Shown here: positions 1 to 11,680 of the stretch, piece by piece
How the letters are laid out: each line of letters starts with the position of its first letter
Numbering within the stretch: position 1 is the stretch's first letter
DNA from: Anaeramoeba flamelloides
Lineage: Eukaryota > Metamonada > Anaeramoebidae
Assembly: GCA_027625915.1 (NCBI GenBank)
Contig: JANTQA010000030.1
Coordinates: forward strand, 3,720,001-3,784,000
Reading direction: 5' to 3'
DNA length: 64,000 nt
The notes under the pieces: model-generated
What the model saw: the letters and a program-made list of their open reading frames with translations, nothing else
Told to the model about the DNA's origin: nothing
Database searches by the model: none
Made by a program: the position numbers and the translations under genes

Positions 1-20
1 CCTTCACAATTTTTTTTTTA

Positions 21-53
<33 letters not shown>

Positions 54-437
54 ATAAATCTCGAAAGATCCTTTTTTTAAACAATTTACGATCCAAATTT
101 AAATCCAAATCTAAAAATTAAAATGTTTGTTTTTATAGACAAAGATCTTCCTTATTCTATTTACACCAAGATTTTTTTTTTCATTTATTTTTTTTTTTTT
201 TATTTTTTTAACAACGCTCTGTTATGTTTTTGAAATTTATTCAAAATTCTAAGAAAAATTCTTTTTTTGTACAAATGATCAAGAAAAAGAAAAAGAAAAA
301 GAAAAAAAAGTTCTTTTTCATTTTGAACAGATCCACAAATGAAACAAGATTCTCAAAATTTTAGATCTAGAAATCGAATAATCAGGAATTTTTATTGATT
401 TCTTCTTTTTTTTTTGAATTAAATAACTTTTTGACTC
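1..437. other. Non-coding AT-rich flank
   Basis: No gene is visible. The stretch holds T-rich and A-rich runs and a short (GAAAAA)n tract near 280-310, then passes into a TTAA-flanked element at 438. Confidence 0.5.
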
Positions 438-1193
438 TTAAGGGATTAGCGTCACCATAGATTTCTCTATAATCAAAGTATGTTGTAATTCGGTATAAAT
501 GATATTAGTGCGCTATGGCTCAAATAGCTCTAAAAAATCTATTAAAAATCTTATTGCAAAATAAATTATTACATTTTTTACTAATGATCACAATTAAAAA
601 AGTTTCATTTTGAAATAATTTTTTTTTAATTGATTTTTCCAAATCTAAAGAATAGAAACCCAAAATAAAGTATTCTGGTATTTAATAATTTAGATTTAGA
701 ACTTTTAAAGTAACTATTTTTATAATTTTTTAATTTCAAAGATTAACTCAATAATCATCAACATAAAACCAAAAAGACTGATTATTTTTTTTCATTTTTA
801 TAAAGTTAATAGGATCAATATATTTGCATGATTTGAGAAATAATTTGTCAAAAAAATTTATTGGGTTAATTAATTTATTTTTAAAAAAAAAACGAATTAT
901 TTAACAACTAATCTACATTTCGCCACAAATGAAAAGAAAGATATTTTGTGACTTTGTAGTCTGAATATTGATAATTCAACGTTTAAATTTATGGCGAAAT
1001 GCAGATTTTTTTCTGAAATTGTTGAGTTTTTACTAAAACAAAAGATCATTTTTAATTGATGAGATCAACAACTATTACTACTTTACTAATTGGTTTTTTA
1101 GAGACATTTCAACCAGGTAACACTAATGTGATTAGGCCCAATAACAACATACTTTGATCCTAGGCTTCTCCTTGGTAGACGCTAATCCCTTAA
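438..1193. mobile_element. TTAA-flanked non-autonomous element, family A copy 1
   Basis: A 748-bp element (442-1189) lies between two TTAA tetranucleotides (438-441 and 1190-1193). Its ends are inverted: GGGATTAGCGTC on the left and GACGCTAATCCC on the right. The similarity continues imperfectly for about 70 bp and includes AAAGTATGTTGT on both sides. An internal inverted pair (TCTACATTTCGCCA near 911 and TGGCGAAATGCAGA near 992) suggests a foldback core. No transposase frame is present, so it is a MITE-like passenger. TTAA target duplication is characteristic of the piggyBac superfamily, but the GGG ends are not the usual CCY, so that link is inference. A second full copy is at 28601-29363 and a fragment at about 14797. 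Confidence 0.85.
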
Positions 1194-1412
1194 GACAAGG
1201 CGGTTTATAAAATGTATATATAGACAGATAAATACAAGATCTTAAAACAATCTTTTTTCCCATTTCAAGGATTGGAATCTTTATGAGTCTGATAATAAAT
1301 TCACAGAGACAGCCGAAATCGGAAAAATCAAAATTAGAACCAAAAAATGTAAAAAAGGCACCAAAAAGCAAAAAATGTAATAAAAAAGTCTATCCAGAAT
1401 TGTTGTTATTTT

Positions 1413-1591
1413 TTAAGGGACTAGTATCTATTATTTTTTTTTTGACCAATTTCTAAATAAGGATTCCTTAGATAGAAATATGTTTAATATTGAATATAAA
1501 CAGGGGTTTTAAAATAAAAGTAATTGGCAAAAAATTTTCTCTATCTCTATTAAATTTAGGTAAAAAAAGTAAATAGAGATTAGTTCCTTAA
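1413..1591. mobile_element. Short TTAA-flanked MITE
   Basis: A 171-bp element between TTAA at 1413-1416 and 1588-1591. The left end reads GGGACTAGTATCTATT. The right end, read inward on the other strand, is GGAACTAATCTCTATT, giving an imperfect inverted repeat. The GGGAYTAG end is shared with family A and with the 1.2-kb element at 25270-26488, so these probably used related transposases. Confidence 0.7.
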
Positions 1592-2274
1592 AAAACAAAA
1601 AAATTATTTGGCCACAAATAAAAGGTAAAAATGGTTTAAATTTAAAGAAACTTTTATAAAAAAAAAATAGGATATTTCAGACTTTAATTTTCATACAATA
1701 ACAAAATCTTTGAGGTTTAAGTCTTTACTTTTAGATAAGTTAATGAGACAAAAAGATATTATTTGAGTTTATTGACAGCATTCTTCTGAATATATTCTTA
1801 TTATTCCATTTGAACATATACAAGTGGTGAAAATACATCAAAAAATTATTTTATTACCTTTGAGAAGTATTTCGAAATACATCTGAATGAAACTTATTGG
1901 TTTTAAAATAATTCTGTAAACACCAAAAAGCCATCATGTGAAAAAGTGTTATTTTTACACTTTCCTTGAATTAAATAAATAGATTCCATTCAATCCCTTG
2001 TTGAACAAGCCACCTTCTATTAATTTCAAATATTTGTATTAAAAATAAATCATTTTTGACAAAGTATTTTAATTGAAACTTAGAATAATTTAATTTTACA
2101 CGGTGGAATTCATAAAAAAAATTTACTTTTATAGTATTACTTTGTACCCAAAGAGATATAATAGATAAATATAATTAGGGAGGTAGCCCCATTTTACAAA
2201 TTTTGAGTTCCATAATTTATGTGAAACAAAATTCTACATATCATTCCATTAGTCAAATAAACTATTTTTCAAAA
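1592..2274. other. Intergenic, no gene seen
   Basis: AT-rich sequence without a supportable reading frame, splice-bounded exon or clear repeat termini. Confidence 0.4.
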
Positions 2275-2840
2275 ATTTTGACTCGCTTTATCACGATATT
2301 GGGAGTTGTTTTGAGGGGTTTATTCCAGTATTATAACAAAAAAATATTTTCAAATTTTTGGATCAGAATCATTTTTTCTAATTCTATAAAATTTTAGTTT
2401 TGCTTTTTCAAATTTTTGTTTTTCTTTTGTTTTTTCTTTTTTCTTTTCTTTTTCTTTTTTTTATTTTTATTTAAAAAAAACAGATCATGTGAAAACAAAA
2501 AAGTATTCTTCGAAAAGACAAATAATCACATGAAAATTGTGACTATGTAATTTCTTTTAAAATGAATTTAATTATTCATAAAAAATCGTGTTGTTCAACT
2601 TTTTATCAGACAAAGTTCAGTAATAAAAAATCCGTAATGCTCATTTCACAAATTATGACTCAGTTTTTTTAGTTTTTGGTTTTATTTTTTTTTTTAATTT
2701 TTAATATATCAGGCTTTTATCAATTTAGAATGAATTAAAAGTTGATTACAAAAATTATTTAGTAATTAATTGTTCTTGAATACTAAAGAATTTTTTTTTT
2801 TTTTTTCAATTTATTATTTCAGGTGAGTCACAATATTTGA
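2275..2840. repeat. Dispersed element family B, copy 1
   Basis: About 570 bp, matching the copies at 8546-9140 and 53943-54602. It opens with TTTTGACTCGCTTTATC and closes with AGGTGAGTCACAATATTTG, so GACTCRC lies in inverted orientation at the two ends. A shared core runs from a polypyrimidine tract into a GATCATG(T)GAAAA motif. The terminal motif recurs internally (CAAATTATGACTCAG near 2650), which suggests a composite or tandem origin. Short hydrophobic frames here are by-products of T-rich sequence, not genes. Confidence 0.7.
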
Positions 2841-4050
2841 AAAAGAGTTTACTTTGATGTTTTAATAAATAAGGGGGAGTAGAATATATACCTATATATA
2901 AAATCCTTTTCATAACAATTAAAAAAAGGAAAACTATATAATTACAAAATTGATCAAGAAAAATTAAATAAAATTATTTATTTAAAGATCTTTTCTATAA
3001 TAAAATTGATATAATTAGTTCTTCTCAATTTGGTTTTATTTTTAATTCTTCAATAGAAAAAAAATTTATTTGTATAATTTTTGAATAATAAAATATTTAC
3101 AAGTTCTAAAAAATTTTCCAAAAATGAATAGAAATTTCAATTTTGTTAATATTTACTTAATCAGATTGGGATAAGAAAATTGGCCATTTTATTAATTTAT
3201 TTATTTATTGTCACCGCGATTGAATCGAATCATATTTACCTTCGATGAAAGCAATTTTTTTAAAAAACTAATTGGTCGGTTTGGATATGTATTTATAGTT
3301 TAAGTTAACGTTTAGAACAAATAGGAAATTTTTTTAAATAAATCTTCAGATTTAAATATTTATTTGCTTGATTTTAAAATTATTTATTTATAATCAATTT
3401 CTAAATAAAAAAAAGAATTTGCAATCACATCTTTCAATTTTTATAACTGTTTTTTTTATAAGTTGGAATTTCTGTAGTAATTTTTTGATTTCTAGAATTG
3501 AATCCTCTTTTCTTCAATCTAAAAAGTAATATTTTTTGTTTTTTCTTTGTTTTATACTAATATTTGAAAAATGAATAATTTAAGCAAATTTCTAAAAAAA
3601 TATTTTGTAAAATAAAATAGTAAATAGTAAAACGACAAAAAATTACAGGTTATAAATTGTTTGCGTTCCTCCAAATTAAGAAGGAACAATTAGAAATATC
3701 TGTTTCATAAATAAACCCTTTTTTTTTTTTTCGTTTCTTGGATTTAACACATTTATTTGCGATAGTCATCTTTCGTGTTTGGTCTTTTAAAAGAAAATGT
3801 TTATTTAAAATATACACATATTCATATCTGCTTTATTGTTTTTTTTTTATGATTAATTTCAGGTATTCACTATAAAATAATTCTGGATTCAAAACATAAT
3901 TTAATAACACAAAAAAGTTAATCAAAAAAAAATGTACTAAAAATTGAAAAATTTAAAGACTATAATCTGTTTTATTTTGGGTTCACGTTCTTTTCAGAAG
4001 TAGAATAACGAATAATATTTTTATTTAAGGTTTTAAATATCCTGTAACAC
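2841..4050. other. Intergenic, no gene seen
   Basis: AT-rich sequence with short homopolymers only. I see no exon or repeat terminus that I can support. Confidence 0.4.
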
Positions 4051-4223
4051 CCAAAAAAAACTTTTTTGTAGACAGTGGGTCATACTACCTTTACTCAGAA
4101 CTTAAAGCCCGTGTCTCTCATAAACCCCCTATTTTTATCTTCTACTTGTTCTAACACAACACCTAGTGAAGTTTTCAACAGTATATCTAGTGTAATATAA
4201 ATTTTGAAGGTAATTTAAACTCC

Positions 4224-4573
4224 ATTTCACTCAAAGGGACCCAGCTAAAAATGAAAAAGTCACTTTATTTTTAAGAATCAACCAAACTTAGATTGTTTAG
4301 AAATACCAAAAATAATAAACTTCTTATAAGAGTCCATAATTATAAAAGAAACCCCTGAACAAACCATAAATTTCAAAAAAAAAAAAATGTTAAAAAATTT
4401 TTTGTTCCCATTCATTGGAACGTCTCGTGCAAAATTCTCAATTTCTTTAGGAAATTAAAATTGTTGATAATAAGATTTTTTACTTGTAAATGTATGGATT
4501 TTAAAAGAACATACAAAGCTTAACTTTTCTTAATGTTTATTTCGTTTTTCAAACCTTTTTTTTTTCAAAGTTA

Positions 4574-4616
<43 letters not shown>

Positions 4617-4770
4617 TAAAAAAAAAAAGCAAAAAAAACAAAATTTTACAAAATGAGAAAAAATGATTTTGATCTAAAAAATTAAAATTTTAGTTTGATA
4701 AGAGTAATGAATTAAACTCATAGAATGTCTTCCATTTCTTCAATAAAACTGGCCCCTTTGACTGAAAAAG
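4224..4770. repeat. Family F fragment with inverted ends
   Basis: The left end TTTCACTCAAAGGGACCCAG (4225-4244) is inverted relative to CTGGCCCCTTTGACTGAAAAA (from about 4749). Both match the inner terminal motif TTTCAGTCAAAGGGGCCCA of the complete element at 13240-14149. The interior differs and includes a 36-base A run. Confidence 0.6.
4579..4614. repeat. Homopolymer A36
   Basis: An uninterrupted run of about 36 A residues, the longest homopolymer noticed in the window. It may be a reverse-transcribed poly(A) remnant or slippage expansion; its exact length should be treated as assembly-sensitive. Confidence 0.8.
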
Positions 4771-4886
4771 GTTTACTTAATCTTTGAAGATAATTATATT
4801 TTATTAAAGTATTTGCCAAAAATTTTTCAGAATTTAGTATAATTTTTCCAAATTTATATTATTTTTATTAACAAGAACTTTCTTAA

Positions 4887-5530
4887 ACATTATCTTTAAT
4901 ATTTAAGAAAATTTTTAAATTTGATGTTGATTTTTCAAATTTCGTTTTTAATGGTAATACTTTGAGAAACCTTTATGATATTGACTTATTGTTGACTGCC
5001 TGTTTTTTTGATCATTCAATGTGTAAGCCTGATAGATATAAGAAGCATGAATTTAATTTTGAAACAAAGTCTTTATCAGATCTACACAGATTCTATTAAC
5101 AACAGTTAGAACAAAACATATTTTTTGGATGTGATAGCAAGAAGTTACTTTTCATAGAAAAAGATTTATAATCTTTGGACATCTGTTTTACAAAGTGTTT
5201 CTTGATAATTAAAAAATTTTTAACATGTTCCAAGAGTAAACTTTTAAAGTTCTGCTAAATTAGATAAACATGGAATTTATGGATGAGTTAAAATGGGAAG
5301 AAATCGAAAAAAAGCATTTTTTTAGAGAAAAAAAATATAAAGTTTGATAGAAATTTTAATTAAAATCTTTTTGAAAACACTCTTCGCTAATGTGAATAAG
5401 ATAAAAGGATTTGAATTGGGATCAAAAAACACTTCAAAACATCTTTAGGAATGATGTTGATACCTTAAAAAAATGGTGTAGAGATGTAACTTTGGCAAGT
5501 TTTTGAAATAAAAAGACGTTAAATAATAAA
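4887..5530 (+). pseudogene. Decayed coding stretch of unknown family
   Basis: Several consecutive plus-strand segments have coding-like composition in otherwise featureless DNA. One carries the peptide CKPDRYKKHEFNFETK (about 5025-5072); a second near 5410-5510 carries DVDTLKKWCRDVTL. The segments are broken by several stops and at least one frame change, so this is not a working gene. I do not recognise the family. A relic of a transposon or of an old host gene fits equally well. It lies just downstream of the family F fragment, which may be coincidence. Confidence 0.45.
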
Positions 5531-5677
5531 TTAAAATAAAAATAATTATCAATTTTTGAACTCAATAAAAAGAATATTTCAATACCCACATCTTTAAACA
5601 ACATTTAGAAAGAGTTGATCTAAAATAATTCATTTTTTTTCCTTTTTTCACTTCTTTACAATAAAAAAAACCCAAAA

Positions 5678-6830
5678 ATGAGCACAAGAAAATCAATTGG
5701 CCTCTTTACAGAAAAAATTTCAGAACTACAAGAATTGTATCTATCAAAAAATGATAAATTAGATCAGGCCCTTCTCCTAAATGAAAGGCTAGAAAAAACC
5801 ATAAAATCACTTACACAAACACTTGAGGAAACAAGATCTCAGCTTATTAAAGTGAACCAACAAAATGAAAACCTACTTTCAGAGAATAACGACCTAAGAC
5901 ACCAATTAAAAAATTCACAAATCCACAATTCCGATTTGCAACAATTCCAAAATGCTGTTCTTAGTGTTGTTAATAAGCAATCAAATAATAATTCAAATAA
6001 TAATGAACAAACCGAAATTGATTTTAATTCTTATAGATCTCCAAAGTCTAAACATTTAATGAACCGATCTAGTCTTCAAGATACTGTTTGTATTTTTTTT
6101 CGTGTTTTTTTTTTTTTGTTGATTTTTTTTGTTTTCTTGGTACCAAAATAAAATAGACAAAAGCTTGAAAAAGAGTGTAACAAAACAGTTTTGAATTATA
6201 TGACAAAATAGATGACAAAGACTTAAATAGATCTTATTTTCGTGTCTTTTTTTCAAAAGTGTTTTGGTTACACTTTTTTTCAAAGGCTTGATTGTTCAAG
6301 GATTAAACTTTTAAAAAATTTCAAAAAAAAAACAATTGAAATATTGCTCTTCTCAACACCCATCATCTTGATTATCAAATTTTTTGTTTTTTAATAATAA
6401 CCAAAAGAAAGTAAAAAAATCAAATTCTAGGAGAAACGAACGAATGTCAAACCATAGAATATCAAACACCACAACCGAAAGTGAACAAGAGAGATTTGAA
6501 AGATTTCATGACTTTCAAAAAAAACAACAAGACCGATCTGGGATGGAAGAAATGAACCTTGACTTATTAAAAATCCAACAGGAATTTGAAAATGTCTTAA
6601 AAGAAAATAACCAACCAACAAAGAAAAAAGAGAGAACCTCCTATAATACCAGAAAAGATTTTTATGAACGTACCCCAAAAACATTTTCCAATTATCGAAA
6701 TCTTTACACAGAGCCCAAGCCTCGAATAAAAAGATCAAATTACACATCCGATTCTTCAACATCCAATTATCATCATAAAGATCTTTTATCAAGAATTCAA
6801 ACAAGTATTAAAAAGAGTTCGAAAAACTAA
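5678..6830 (+). CDS. Coiled-coil protein, two exons
   Basis: Proposed exons are 5678-6085 and 6408-6830, about 276 residues. Residues 10-95 form a heptad-rich coiled coil (for example LEKTIKSLTQTLEE, ENLLSENNDLRHQL), then a short Asn-rich linker and a basic, Ser/Tyr/Arg-rich C-terminal half. The donor GTTTGT at 6086 and the acceptor CAAAAG at 6407 keep phase 0. The more canonical acceptor TTCTAG at 6430 would need a two-base overhang that the visible donors do not give, so the junction is uncertain by a few residues. The start is the first ATG, after an A-rich leader. N-terminal coiled coil plus basic tail recalls cytoskeletal or shugoshin-like scaffolds, but no family signature was recognised. 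Confidence 0.6.
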
Positions 6831-8254
6831 TTTTATTTAAATATATCACCATAGTTTTTACTTCTTTCCAATTGTTATTTGTTTGATTTAAAAAATTGAT
6901 CCTAATAATTGATTGAAATAATAAAATAAATTAATTCCTTTTTGATTAATTTTTATTTTTGAATTTTTTATTCTAGTCTTTTTTAAAACAGTGTGTTCAA
7001 AAAGGGTTTTTTTAGAATAAATTTATCAAAAATAGGCCAACTAAAGTTTTTTAATTGTTTTTATCGATTCAATTGATACTTCTATTTCTAACATTATGTA
7101 AAATGACTGTATTTCCTTTATTTTTACAGATTAACCAGACCACTTTTTAAATTTCATCATAAGGGATCAGGTTCTAAATGTATTAGTAATATAAAATAAA
7201 AATGCTTACTTAAATATCTTTCTCATAAATAAAATAAAATATTTTTTTTCCTTTGATTTATAATATGAAAAAAGTTAAATGACTCTATTAATCATCCAAT
7301 GAAAAGTTGATTATGTTAGGATAAACAGGGGATTCTATTTTTTTTTTTTGATATTACATCAATTTTAATTTGGTCCTGTCATTCTTATATATAATAAGGA
7401 AATGCATTTATTTACTTTTAAAATCCTAAAAGAAAAAAATTAATATAAAGGAAAAATCTTAAACCACAGTTGGGTTACTTCAAATGTTTGGATTTTTTTT
7501 TTTTTTTATTCTTGTATTTTTAGAAATACAGCTGGTTTTTGAATGAAAAACAAAAATCAAAAAAAAAAAACAAAAAATAAGAGTTCTTTTTTCAATCTAA
7601 GAAATAAAATGGTGTCTTTAAAAAATTTCTTTTGATTTTCTGAGAAAAAAAAAAAAATAATCAAATCAACCTCAGCCTTAATTTGTAAACTTTTAAAATA
7701 TTAAATACTTAATAAAAAATTATAATTTGATTTTACAAATGAATAATAGTTAAGTTATCCATTAAGGTAAATAATTCTAAAATAAAAACATTTACACATT
7801 CTGCTTAAATACATATTGCTATATAATCAATATAAATTCAAATCCATTTTGCATTGTATGTTTAAAATATGAACAGAAGGAAATAATAGAAAAAAATTGA
7901 TTATTTTTTATGTGTATATCCGTTTTTTTTTTGTATTAAATAAAGTTTTTAACTTTACTTTATTATTAAAATATATTTTTGATTGAAATGTAGCCAATTT
8001 CAATAATTTGGACATACTCAAAACTAGAAATCAGAAAAAAAAAATCCCAATGTATTCTTTTTTTTTTGGAAAAATAATATTAACCCACATTTAAGTTACC
8101 TAGTATTACTATTTTCATATCTAATTATTTTTAAACAAATAAAAGAAAAAAAATATCATCAAAAAATCAAAAATGATATGTATACTAAATGAAAAAGAAA
8201 AGAAAAGAAAAAATGTATCGTAAAAAAGATTTAAATGTCACCAAAAATTATTGA
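6831..8254. other. Intergenic, no gene seen
   Basis: AT-rich sequence following the coiled-coil gene, with poly-T and poly-A runs. No exon or repeat boundary was supported. Confidence 0.4.
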
Positions 8255-8520
8255 TCGAGAAAAGAATTAGATACCATCAACTAATTTTATATAATTTTTC
8301 AATTTAAAGTTTTCCACATTAACCTTCAAGCACCATTGAAAAAAATTCCAGATCAAACGAAACAGATTGAGTAACTGGGAATTGGAAATTAAAAAAAAAA
8401 CAGAAAAAATAATCGAAAAATGTAATTTTGATTGTTAAATTAAAATTATTTTCCAAGTATTTAAAGTGCAGTACTATTATTCTTTCACTTGTTCTAACTT
8501 TTTCCAATATTTTGTAATTA
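8255..8520. repeat. Family C fragment
   Basis: Contains TTGATCGAG followed by TTAGATACCATCAACTAATT and a segment ending near TAACTTTTTCCAATATTTTG. The same order of motifs occurs at 45951-46294 and 55386-55738. It abuts family B copy 2 through a short TA-rich spacer. Confidence 0.6.
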
Positions 8521-8545
8521 TATATATAAACAAAATAGCCCAGAA

Positions 8546-9140
8546 TAATTTTGACTCACTCTATATGTAAATGGAAGTTTTTTTGAAGATTTTCCTCTAT
8601 TTTTATCAAAAAAAATATTTTCAAATTTTAGATTAGAATCATTTTTTCTAAATTTGCAATTTTTTATTTTGCTTTCTCTAATTTTTGTTTTTATTTTGTT
8701 TTTCTTTTGTTTTTCTTTTTTTTCTTTTTCTTATTTTCTTTTTATTTCTTTGAAAAAATTTTCTTTAGTTTTTTTTTTTTTGCAAAGGATCATGAAAAAA
8801 AAAGAGATCTTCGAAATGACAAAGAATCACTAAGAAAATTGAGAATATGTAATGTCTTTAAAATCAATTTAATGATCAGTAAAAAAAATCTTAAAGTTAA
8901 CTATTTTTTAGTGAAAGTTCAGTAATAAAAGTTCAGTAAGACTTATTTCAAAAATTGTGATGAACTTTATTTTTTTATTTTTTGGTTTTATTTTTTTTTA
9001 ATTTTTATAATATCAAGTTTATATAAATTTAGAATGGTTTTAAGTGATTTACCAATCAGATTTAATTATTTTTAGTTCTTGTTAACTAAATTTTATATAT
9101 TTTTTTCAATTTATTATTTCAGGCGAGTCACGAATTTTGA
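8546..9140. repeat. Dispersed element family B, copy 2
   Basis: About 595 bp, parallel to 2275-2840 and 53943-54602. The left end is AATTTTGACTCACTC; the right end GGCGAGTCACGAATTTTG is its imperfect inverse. It shares the T-rich core and the GGATCATGAAAA motif. Confidence 0.7.
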
Positions 9141-10404
9141 AATGGTGTTTATTTTGAAAGAAGAGATATCATATTAAAAATTAACAAAAATTGAATAAAA
9201 AAATATTTACTTTATTTTGATTTGGTAGGTGTTATACATAATTATTTTTTGAGAACATTTAAATAATAAAGTAATGATTTTATTTAAATTTAATGAAACC
9301 ATACTCAACATTAAGTTTCTAAATAATAGAAGTTTTATTGTTAAATATTATGACCATTACCAAAATGAAAAAAAAACGTAAGAATTTTTTCAAAAGGTTT
9401 TATTAAATTTTTTATAATTAATCAGTAAATTATTAAAAATTTAGCTAATCCTTTATTAATATGTCATTTTCTTTATTTTTTTTTTGTAATTCTTATTCAC
9501 CTTCTTTTATTTATATTTCTATTTCCCTTTAATATTCTATTTCTTGATTCTTGATTTTTTATAATTTTCTTTTCTTTTTTTACCCTTTTAATAATAATGC
9601 AAATAAATAATTTCATCCAGATAGATACCCCATTAAAAAAATATTTCTCCCATTTAGGTAGGTTTGATATCTATTATCTAAATTACCTATTTTTTTTTAT
9701 GTTTTTTTTTTTAATCTACCCTCCAATTAAATCAATTTCCATCAGTCAGAAATGAAAAATTATTTCTCTAAATAACAAACAATATTATTATCTTGATGTA
9801 TCTAAAAAATAACTAGTGCCTTTTAGAACGTTTTTAAGGACTATCCAAAATTTAAGTCCTTTCCAAGGATTGTAATAAAATATTTCTATCAATAAAAAAG
9901 TTTAAGCATAAATATAATTAAAGTAAACCCAAAATTTTCCCATGTTTGGGATTTATCGATAATAATAGAAAAAATTTAGAAATAAATAAATTTGAGAAAA
10001 AGCCTTGATAAAAGCAAGATATTATTAAAAATGTATTTGTATCTTCTCGATTCCCTGTCTTTCTATCATATATGAAAAAAAATATTTATATCATTAAAAA
10101 AAAATAATTATATTAGAAAACGAAGGGAAAATTAAGCCAACCAAGATTATTTCGATTTATGAACCTTTATAATGTATATTTCCAATTTGGATCTTCACAA
10201 TGTTTTTTTTTTTCTAAATTAAAAGAAATTTGAACAAAAAACCTATTTTTATAATTTTCAACAAGCCCAATTAACTCAACATTCTAACAAGTCAAGGAAA
10301 CTTTTGGCACTTGTTAAATTAATATTCAACAGTTAAAGAATTAGGATATCTTTTGCATATATTAGAATTTAATATAACTCTTACGCCTCGGTAAAAAAAT
10401 AATC

Positions 10405-10437
<33 letters not shown>

Positions 10438-11139
10438 TAATCAATTAATAATCAAACCGAATCTAAAAGTAAAAATTTATAAATAATTTATTTATTTAGT
10501 ATTTTCTGATTTTTAAATTTAACTGAAATAGAAATTACTCAAACTGAATTAAAATTATTTTTTTAAATGGTAGTAAAAGTTAACCACATCAAATTTTATT
10601 AGAGTTATTTTTCTGTTAGAACTAAAAGAAAAACCAAGTCCAAAAAAGATACAGATTATTAGATATAGAAAACCACAAAATATCAAATTTAAACAAAATT
10701 AAATTTGTAATATTTACCATATTTGATATTTAATTATAAACATTAGTAAAAATTCATCTTTTTTCGGTTTTTCTGTTGCTCTTTTTTCTCTATTAAGCGA
10801 AATTATTTATGAATTTAGCAATTGACGTTAATTCAATTTCAAAAATATCAATTACAATTATCTTTAATAATCAGAATAAAATAAATACATTAATTATTTG
10901 TAAAAATTTTGTTTTTTAGATTCTGTTTGATTATTAAAATTGATTAAACTATTATTTTTATTCAACGATTATTTTACTGAGACGTTAAAGTTATATTATA
11001 TTTCAATTCATTTCATAACTGGATACAGAAAAATGATTCGGATATGAACATTTTAAATAAATTATTGTAATCCCGATTCTAATTTTAGTTCGAATATTTA
11101 CTATTTGGTATAAAAAGTTTAACAAGTTGTTTAATTGGG
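9141..11139. other. Intergenic, no gene seen
   Basis: Two kilobases of AT-rich DNA with homopolymers (an A run near 10408-10431) and no supportable exon. A pyrimidine-rich band at about 9470-9600 is the only compositional feature. Confidence 0.4.
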
Positions 11140-11470
11140 AAGATTCTTGAAAAAAAAAAATAAAATCAATTAAAAAGAGAAAAAATAAATAAATAAAGAC
11201 AAAATGGAGAATTCAACACAATAAAAGTTTTTAAAATACTACCTTTAGGTATGGGTTTTTCTTTGATTGATCAATTATAAAAAATTTAGCTGAAAAAATT
11301 GACTATTTTTCTGATCTCTATAAAACAACTTTAAGATTTTGATAAATCAAGTAGAATAAAATTATCTTTTATTGGTTTGATTGAAAATAATATAATGGGT
11401 TATTATTTGAAGTTGTTTGGTATCTTCTTTTAATTGATTTTACTTTTCATTTTCAGAAATACACCAATTT
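11140..11470. repeat. Family J copy 1 (upstream of the COPI/Tvp-like gene)
   Basis: Matches 16450-16770 along its length, but unevenly. Two blocks are much better conserved than the middle: ATGGAGAATTC...CTACCTTTAG GTATGG (11214-11254) and GGGTTATTATTTGAAGTTGTTTGG...TTTTCATTTTCAG (about 11397-11456). The blocks look like the 3' end of an exon with a donor and the 3' end of an intron with an acceptor. The frame that would join the downstream gene in phase has no in-frame ATG. It may be a 5' UTR exon or a repeat. Confidence 0.5.
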
Positions 11471-11680
11471 TAAAAACTATTTTTCACTTTTTTCCAGAAA
11501 GGTTAAATTTATTTCATTCTCGGTCATAGTAATAAATTGCATCAAAACAGTGTCTTAACCAAATAAAATAAGACGAAAAATTATTCTATGAAGACAAATT
11601 TGGAATTCTTTGAACAACAATTCAATTAAAGTAGGTTTTCTTTCATTAATCAAATCATTTTTTGTACTTTTTTCAATTCA

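Noticed and set aside
1132-1371. 79-codon minus-strand frame
   Set aside because: Overlaps the right end of the TTAA-flanked family A element and shows no coding features.
4887-5530. Possibility of a variant genetic code reading TAA as Gln
   Set aside because: The well-supported genes in the window end with TAA, so the broken stretch is better explained as decay.
9470-9720. Pyrimidine-rich band considered as a long UTR or intron tract
   Set aside because: No neighbouring exon or splice partner was found.
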